Part shown: piece by piece, positions 60,487 to 64,000 of the stretch
How positions within the stretch are numbered: the first letter of the stretch is position 1
How the letters are laid out: the number at the start of each line of letters is the position of its first letter
Source: an uncultured Muribaculaceae bacterium
GTDB lineage: Bacteria; Bacteroidota; Bacteroidia; Bacteroidales; Muribaculaceae
DNA: 64,000 nt
Assembly (NCBI GenBank): GCA_910587235.1
Contig: CAJUKD010000012.1
Coordinates: 1-64,000 of the forward strand
Direction: 5' to 3'
Notes under the pieces: generated by a model
The model's input: the letters and a program-made list of their open reading frames with translations, nothing else
Databases searched by the model: none
Told to the model about the DNA's origin: nothing
Position numbers and translations under genes: made by a program

Positions 60487-60745
60487 TGGTGAGGGTGTCT
60501 ACTTTTTCCTGTAACTGAATCATATCCTTGCGCAGCGGCTCGACCACAAGTTCCATAATCATCTCTATGGCCTTTTTGTCGTTGTCGAGTTCACGCCCGC
60601 GCACGTCGGCGAGCGTCTTTTTCACCTCGGCGCGGAGCTGCTCCACTTCTGCCTTGTGCTTGGAGCGCAGGAATATGGCCGTGAGTAATGCCGAGAGCGG
60701 CGCGGTGATGATCGCCACCGCTGCGGCAAGGATCGTTTCAGTCAT
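60299..60745 (-). CDS. Membrane coiled-coil protein of the lysis cassette
   Basis: A 148-residue protein with an N-terminal TM segment (ILAAAVAIITAPLSALLTAI) followed by a coiled coil (KHKAEVEQLRAEVKKTLADV, LRKDMIQLQEKVDTLTNAIE). It lies directly after the amidase gene. It could be a holin-like or i-spanin-like protein. The last ~60 residues (CPHADVCPVSHELRRA...) are encoded in the overlap with the lipoprotein gene. Single TM plus periplasmic coiled coil argues for an Rz-like role, but the Cys/His motif is unexplained. Confidence 0.6.
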   Translation of the reverse strand: MTETILAAAVAIITAPLSALLTAIFLRSKHKAEVEQLRAEVKKTLADVRGRELDNDKKAIEMIMELVVEPLRKDMIQLQEKVDTLTNAIEKINSCPHADVCPVSHELRRAKKSDVGAAVTNALVAVRNDIGRDPPAGQRGDAHGAASE

Positions 60746-60751
60746 TCAGCG

Positions 60752-61258
60752 TTATTGTGTTATGCCGATTTCTTTGAGCCATGCGGCAACGTCGAAACTC
60801 GGACAGGCTTTCATCCACTCGTAAGGCTCTATCACGCCGTTGCCGTTGAGGTCGGGTGACAGGTCGCGGTGACCGATGATTTTTACATTAGGGTGCTTGG
60901 CGTGGAAGTCGCGCACGTATTTTGCCATTGCGCTTTTCTGCGCCGCCGTGCGGGAGTCTTTGGGGTTCATGTTTTTGTCGCAGCCTCCGGCATAGACTAC
61001 GTGGCGGCTCACTGCATTGTAGCCTTTCGCGCCGTTGGTGATTTCCCACGGATCAACGAAGTTGTCCTCGTTGTTGTCGACTATACGCTCCACCGTGCCG
61101 TCGAGCCGGATTATATCGGTATAGCCGGGTTTGCTCCACCCGCGACCGCCCGCCGATTTGGGAGAGGTGTGCATCCGTCGTATGTCGGCGGCTGTCACGT
61201 CGCGTCCCTCCGGGGTGGCGGTGCAGTGCAGAACGAGATATTTCAGCGTTTGTTTCAT
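60752..61258 (-). CDS. Endolysin, N-acetylmuramoyl-L-alanine amidase (T7 lysozyme type)
   Basis: A 168-residue Amidase_2 protein cleaving the MurNAc-L-Ala bond. Visible residues: H11 in YLVLHCTATP, Y46 in WSKPGYTDII, H86 in NAVSRHVVYAGG, H130 in IIGHRDLSPD and K150/C152 in WMKACPSFD, corresponding to T7 lysozyme's zinc ligands and catalytic Tyr/Lys. Between H130 and C152 is a 12-residue EF-hand-like loop (DLNGNGVIEPYE). There is no signal peptide, so export depends on a holin. It lies 6 bp after the capsid gene (gap to 61265). Confidence 0.9.
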   Translation of the reverse strand: MKQTLKYLVLHCTATPEGRDVTAADIRRMHTSPKSAGGRGWSKPGYTDIIRLDGTVERIVDNNEDNFVDPWEITNGAKGYNAVSRHVVYAGGCDKNMNPKDSRTAAQKSAMAKYVRDFHAKHPNVKIIGHRDLSPDLNGNGVIEPYEWMKACPSFDVAAWLKEIGITQ

Positions 61259-61264
61259 ACCTGG

Positions 61265-62335
61265 TTATGCTTTCGGTGCGCTCACTATCGCGCCGAGACC
61301 CTCGGCCTTTGTCGGCAGACAGATTGTGTAGGTGCGCATGGAGAAAAGGTTTTCCTGTGTAGTGGGGTTGGCTGCGGCCTCCTGCAGATAGGTCTTCGTC
61401 GAGCCGTTGGCTTTCATGGCGCGTTTGAGCGAGAATGCGACGGAGCATTGGCGGTCTGTGGCTGCCGGGACTGCGCCGTAGGCCAGTTTCTTCTTCGTGG
61501 AGGTGTTGTAGTGGGGACATGCGTCATACTCGTACACCTCGAAGCCGTACATGCGGTTTATCGCGCCGCTGTCGTAGTTGTAATACTGCGAGGCGAATTT
61601 CTGATCCTGCTCCAGCAGGTCGACCACATGGTCGGCGCACAGCACGAGGATGCGCCCCTCGGCGGGTATCCTGGCCTTGTCGAAAGCCTTTTTGAGCGCG
61701 ATGATGTCGCGGCGCGTCAGTCGCTTGCGGTCGCCGTCAACCTCGCCTGTGGTGAGCAGCACCGGGGTCTTGGCCGTGTTCTCGGCGGGTGCGAGAGAGT
61801 GGATTGCGCGGCTGAAACGCACCTCGTCGAATGCCTCTTTGTGGCGTTCTATCACTGAGGCCATCTTGTCATGGCCGAGCGCGTGAAGCTCGTCGTCGGT
61901 GATGCGGGTGGGCTTGCTCTGGTATTTGTCGAGGCGCACGGCGATGTCGCCGTCTTCGAGCGTCTCGACCTCCAGCGGATAGGAGGTGTTGTTCACAAGC
62001 ACTTCGGGATCTACTCCCACATCCACCATGTGGATAACGTCCTTTTCCACATATTGGTCGTAGCTGCGGATCTTGTTATACCACCCGATTGCGGCGGCTG
62101 CGGTGCGGAATGCCTTTACAAGCTCGCCTGTCCACGCTTCGGGATAAAGCCCGGCGCGGAGCGCGTTGGCGGGTGCGAGACCGCCTATGAGCGACGTGCC
62201 TACCGCAACGCCGTTGAGCGTCAATGCTCCGGCGAGCGGCGAGACACCCACGGCCACACCGAGGGTCGCGCCCATTGCGGAGGTCAGCGCAACTCCGATA
62301 ATCATGCCCATAAGGGCGAGAAGAAATCTTTTCAT
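61265..62335 (-). CDS. Major capsid protein
   Basis: A 356-residue protein after the protease/scaffold gene. Typical capsid segments are WYNKIRSYDQYVEKDVIHMV, DGDIAVRLDKYQSKPTRITD, DEVRFSRAIHSLAPAENTA and ILVLCADHVVDLLEQDQKF, as in Bacteroidetes Mu-like coat proteins with an HK97/P22-type fold. The first ~55 residues are unusually hydrophobic and Gly/Ala-rich (FLLALMGMIIGVALTSAMGA) and resemble a membrane segment. They may be removed by the protease during maturation. The assignment rests on order and motif pattern. Confidence 0.8.
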   Translation of the reverse strand: MKRFLLALMGMIIGVALTSAMGATLGVAVGVSPLAGALTLNGVAVGTSLIGGLAPANALRAGLYPEAWTGELVKAFRTAAAAIGWYNKIRSYDQYVEKDVIHMVDVGVDPEVLVNNTSYPLEVETLEDGDIAVRLDKYQSKPTRITDDELHALGHDKMASVIERHKEAFDEVRFSRAIHSLAPAENTAKTPVLLTTGEVDGDRKRLTRRDIIALKKAFDKARIPAEGRILVLCADHVVDLLEQDQKFASQYYNYDSGAINRMYGFEVYEYDACPHYNTSTKKKLAYGAVPAATDRQCSVAFSLKRAMKANGSTKTYLQEAAANPTTQENLFSMRTYTICLPTKAEGLGAIVSAPKA

Positions 62336-62373
62336 TCGTCTTTTGTTGATTGAAAATGTTTGTTGAGTTGATG

Positions 62374-63327
62374 TCAGTTGAATTTGGGTGCGAAACCGAA
62401 ATACTCCTTGTAGAGCCGGGCATACTCCTCGCGGTTATTGTCGCGCAGGTCGGCAAGCTGTTCGGGGGTTGCCTTGTCCCATGTAAGGGTCGCGGTGGGG
62501 GCTGTGCCGCCTCCGGCGGGACGCACGAGGTTGAGGGGCTTCTGTGCGGGCTGCATGTCGTCAAGGAGCGTGTTGAGGGTGTCAAGGCCGACGTTTTTGC
62601 CCAGCACGATGTATTTCTCTTTCTTGTCAGGGGTGAGGCGTTTTTCCTTGATTGCCGTGTCTACCGCGTCGGTGATGCGGGCGAGGGTCATAGCGGCCTT
62701 GTCTTCCTGTAATTTTGTGATTGCGGCCACTGCTTCGTCCTCGGTGGCGTTGGGCGCGAGGCCGAGTTTCAAAAGGATCTTTTCCATGTTCTTTTTGATG
62801 TTGTTATTTGGGGGTTGTTCTGTCTTTTCTTCGTGTACGGTGAGGTTCAGAAGCGGCAGGTGGTCGCTTTCCTCCCCGGCGGCGAGGGTGAGCAGTTTCC
62901 CCTCGTGATATAGGCCGACCTGCAGCGCATCGTCATTCGCGCCTATATCCACCACCGACACCTCTATGAGTTTGCTTTTGGTTACGGTCGGGCGCGTCTG
63001 TCCGGCCACAAGAAGCGTGGGGTCTTCGCTCCATTCCATGATGTCAAGCCCGGCGGAGAGCATACGCAGCGTGCCGCGCTCCCATTTCTTCGAGATGTTG
63101 CGCTCGTCCTCGGTGTCGTCGTCGAATTTAGGCGTGCCGTAGAGCGTATCCCCCTCCACGCGCACATTCTCCATGATCCCTATCGGCATATCCTCCTTGC
63201 GCCCGCGTCGGTGCATATACAGGAGTACCGGGTTCTTTTGGTATTGCGTGAGGTCTATGCCCTCGGTCAGTACCCTTGCGCCGTAACTGTTGAGGCGCGG
63301 GGTCGATATGATTGCTTCTTTCGGCAT
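62374..63327 (-). CDS. Prohead protease with scaffold tail (Mu I-like)
   Basis: A 317-residue protein. The start is taken as MPKEAIISTPRLNSYG, because the longer open frame runs into the tRNA. The N-terminal ~170 residues look like an HK97-type prohead protease (QYQKNPVLLYMHRRGRKEDM, with a His; LSAGLDIMEWSEDP; KSKLIEVSVVDIGANDDALQ, with the Ser/Asp region). A Lys/Glu/Ala-rich scaffold-like half follows (NATEDEAVAAITKLQEDKAA). The end (EEYARLYKEYFGFAPKF) is the capsid-binding tail often seen in such fusions. A shorter internal start (MEKILLKLGLAPNATED) could give a free scaffold, as in Mu Z. Confidence 0.8.
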   Translation of the reverse strand: MPKEAIISTPRLNSYGARVLTEGIDLTQYQKNPVLLYMHRRGRKEDMPIGIMENVRVEGDTLYGTPKFDDDTEDERNISKKWERGTLRMLSAGLDIMEWSEDPTLLVAGQTRPTVTKSKLIEVSVVDIGANDDALQVGLYHEGKLLTLAAGEESDHLPLLNLTVHEEKTEQPPNNNIKKNMEKILLKLGLAPNATEDEAVAAITKLQEDKAAMTLARITDAVDTAIKEKRLTPDKKEKYIVLGKNVGLDTLNTLLDDMQPAQKPLNLVRPAGGGTAPTATLTWDKATPEQLADLRDNNREEYARLYKEYFGFAPKFN

Positions 63328-63426
63328 TGGCGTGATAATGATGAAAAAATGTCGGCGCGGCTTGTGTGGCACTTCACTGTGTGAAAACCCTGTGCCGCCG
63401 CGCCGACGGATCGCAAAAGGGGGTTG

Positions 63427-63500
63427 TGGCGGAGGCGGGACTTGAACCCGCGACCTCAAGGGAATGAACCTTGCGAGCTACCCGGCTGCTCTACTCCGCG
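63427..63500 (-). tRNA. tRNA-Met (CAT), initiator-like
   Basis: A 74-nt cloverleaf on the minus strand. Acceptor GCGGAG/CTCCGC with an unpaired C1:C72 end. D stem GAGC/GCTC (A11:U24, as in initiator tRNA). Anticodon arm CAAGG-TTCATTC-CCTTG. Variable loop AGGTC. T arm GCGGG-TTCAAGT-CCCGC. The missing 1-72 pair and A11:U24 are initiator hallmarks. Only two of the three GC pairs next to the anticodon loop are present, and position 37 is T instead of a purine. CCA is not encoded. It lies within the phage, upstream of the protease gene. Confidence 0.88.
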
Positions 63501-63516
63501 ATGTCGTTTTACGGTG

Positions 63517-63548
63517 CAAAGTTGGGGAGGGTTTACTGCCCTGCAAAA
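63517..63548 (-). promoter_or_regulatory. Leftward promoter for tRNA and head/tail operon
   Basis: On the minus strand, TTTTG (63544-63548), a 19-nt spacer and CAACTTTG (63517-63524), one base off TAnnTTTG. The start would be 10-15 bases before the tRNA. The first transcribed bases GCACCGTAAAA repeat those of the rightward promoter. Confidence 0.6.
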
Positions 63549-63550
63549 CA

Positions 63551-63571
63551 GAGTGTAAAAACTTTACACTC
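63551..63571. promoter_or_regulatory. Palindromic operator between divergent phage promoters
   Basis: A perfect inverted repeat of GAGTGTAAA and TTTACACTC with a 3-nt spacer. It sits 2-3 bp from the -33 element of each of the two divergent promoters, where a dimeric activator or repressor would act on both. Confidence 0.6.
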
Positions 63572-63574
63572 TAT

Positions 63575-63605
63575 TTTCTCGCGCCGTCCGTTTGTCGCAA
63601 TTTTG
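63575..63605 (+). promoter_or_regulatory. Rightward promoter for the terminase-like gene
   Basis: A weak -33 (TTTC 63575-63578), a 19-nt spacer and CAATTTTG (63598-63605). The bases after it (CACCGTAAAA) mirror those after the leftward promoter: TTTTACGGTGCAAA at 63507-63520 is the inverse of TTTGCACCGTAAAA at 63602-63615. Confidence 0.5.
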
Positions 63606-63653
63606 CACCGTAAAATCAACATTGATACAACCCGAAAACATCATTTATTATGA

Positions 63654-64000
63654 ATGGCAAACAAGGTTTCAACAGATAAAAAGGAGTTCGCCGAGGCTCT
63701 TTTCATGCAGGGTATGCCGCAAAACTCTATCGCCGAGAAAGTCGGCGTGTCGGCCAATACCGTAGGCAAGTGGGTAAAGGACGGCTGCTGGGGTGAGAAA
63801 CGCGCTGCGATGTCTATTACCCGCAAAAGTCTGCAGAATGAACTGCTCTCGGCCATAAAGGACAAGATAGAGGAACTGCGAGACCTCGACATCTCCAAGT
63901 CCGCGACGGTCGTCGATCAGCTCGTGAAACTCTCGGCCACTATCGAGCGTCTCGACAAGGAGGCTTCCGCTGTCGATTTCATCGAGTGCTTCATGGCTTT
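63654..64000 (+). CDS. Small terminase-like HTH protein (partial)
   Basis: The first 115 residues of a rightward gene cut by the window edge (start MANKVSTDKKEFAEALFMQG). An N-terminal helix-turn-helix is clear (MPQNSIAEKVGVSANTVGKW), then WVKDGCWGEKRAAMS and a long helix (LSAIKDKIEELRDLDISKSA, LVKLSATIERLDKEASAVDF). This matches the small terminase/DUF1804-like proteins of Mu-like phages, which recognise phage DNA for packaging. It would start a divergent packaging operon (large terminase, portal) beyond the window. Confidence 0.7.
   Translation, partial: MANKVSTDKKEFAEALFMQGMPQNSIAEKVGVSANTVGKWVKDGCWGEKRAAMSITRKSLQNELLSAIKDKIEELRDLDISKSATVVDQLVKLSATIERLDKEASAVDFIECFMA

Larger units (their letters stand above)
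45693..64000. mobile_element. Late region and one end of a Mu-like, DGR-bearing contractile-tail prophage
   Basis: Continuous phage gene block running off the right edge. Visible modules are mom, an RNA locus, fibre, baseplate, DGR, tape measure, tail chaperone, tube, sheath, lysis, capsid, protease, tRNA and a terminase-like small subunit. The left limit is placed just after the host tamA stop, because phage-type repeats start at 45718 and mom is the first gene. A mom-like gene as terminal gene matches phage Mu. Transposase, repressor, portal and large terminase are not in the window. The exact end is uncertain by tens of bases. Confidence 0.85.

Noticed and set aside
60869..61858. 329-codon plus-strand frame across the endolysin and capsid genes
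   Set aside because: Antisense to two genes with clear active-site or capsid patterns; no initiation signal.
63328..63459. N-terminal extension of the prohead protease
   Set aside because: It runs into the tRNA gene and is Pro/Arg-rich. The ATG at 63327 gives a proper protease start.
1..64000. CRISPR array or rRNA operon
   Set aside because: No regularly spaced short repeats and no rRNA-like conserved stretches were seen anywhere in the window.

Overview
The window is a piece of a Bacteroidales chromosome, most likely a Muribaculaceae-type gut bacterium. This is inferred from Bacteroidetes-type promoters (TTTG, 19-20 nt, TAnnTTTG), a complete type IX secretion (Por/Gld) cluster, secreted proteins with short C-terminal sorting tails, and long TamA/TamB genes. 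The first ~45.7 kb is ordinary chromosome. The last ~18.3 kb is the late half of a contractile-tailed prophage that runs off the right edge.

Chromosome, left to right: a secreted protein; an ECF sigma factor with a likely anti-sigma membrane protein and a secreted DUF5024-like protein; a polyprenol-phosphate mannosyltransferase overlapping dihydroorotase (pyrC); trmD; a SIMPL protein; rpsU; a MATE exporter. The T9SS cluster porT-porP-gldK-gldL-gldM-gldN reads leftward at 9.4-16.5 kb. Beside it lie two likely T9SS clients: an M6 metalloprotease and a 1513-residue modular surface protein. Next come a DUF4831-like protein, NAD(P)HX repair enzyme, enolase, serA-serC, a sigma factor, HPF plus Xer recombinase, a TPR protein, a DJ-1 protein, ApbE, a dihydrouridine synthase, acpP-fabF, a DUF2582-like protein and tamB-tamA.

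Prophage (about 45.7 kb to beyond 64 kb): apart from the first gene of a rightward unit at 63.65 kb (small terminase-like), all genes read leftward. From right to left they are initiator-like tRNA-Met, prohead protease/scaffold, major capsid, amidase endolysin, membrane coiled-coil protein, spanin-like lipoprotein, small protein, tail sheath, tail tube, tail assembly chaperone with a -1 frameshift site, tape measure, baseplate/hub proteins, a complete diversity-generating retroelement (DGR), baseplate J and I, and a fibre-like protein. At the end are a small-RNA locus and a Mom-like DNA-modification gene. A Mom gene as the terminal gene, next to 22-bp-spaced direct repeats, resembles the right end of phage Mu, so a transposable phage is likely. 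No transposase lies in the window to prove it.

The most striking system is the DGR: variable protein (VR at its 3' end), Avd, template repeat (TR), reverse transcriptase. VR and TR (101 bp, 705 bp apart) differ at 21 positions, and 19 of these are at TR adenines. Also notable are mirror-image divergent promoters around a palindrome at 63.5 kb, a phage initiator-like tRNA, an A AAA AAC slippery site, and two probable structured RNAs between mom and the fibre gene.
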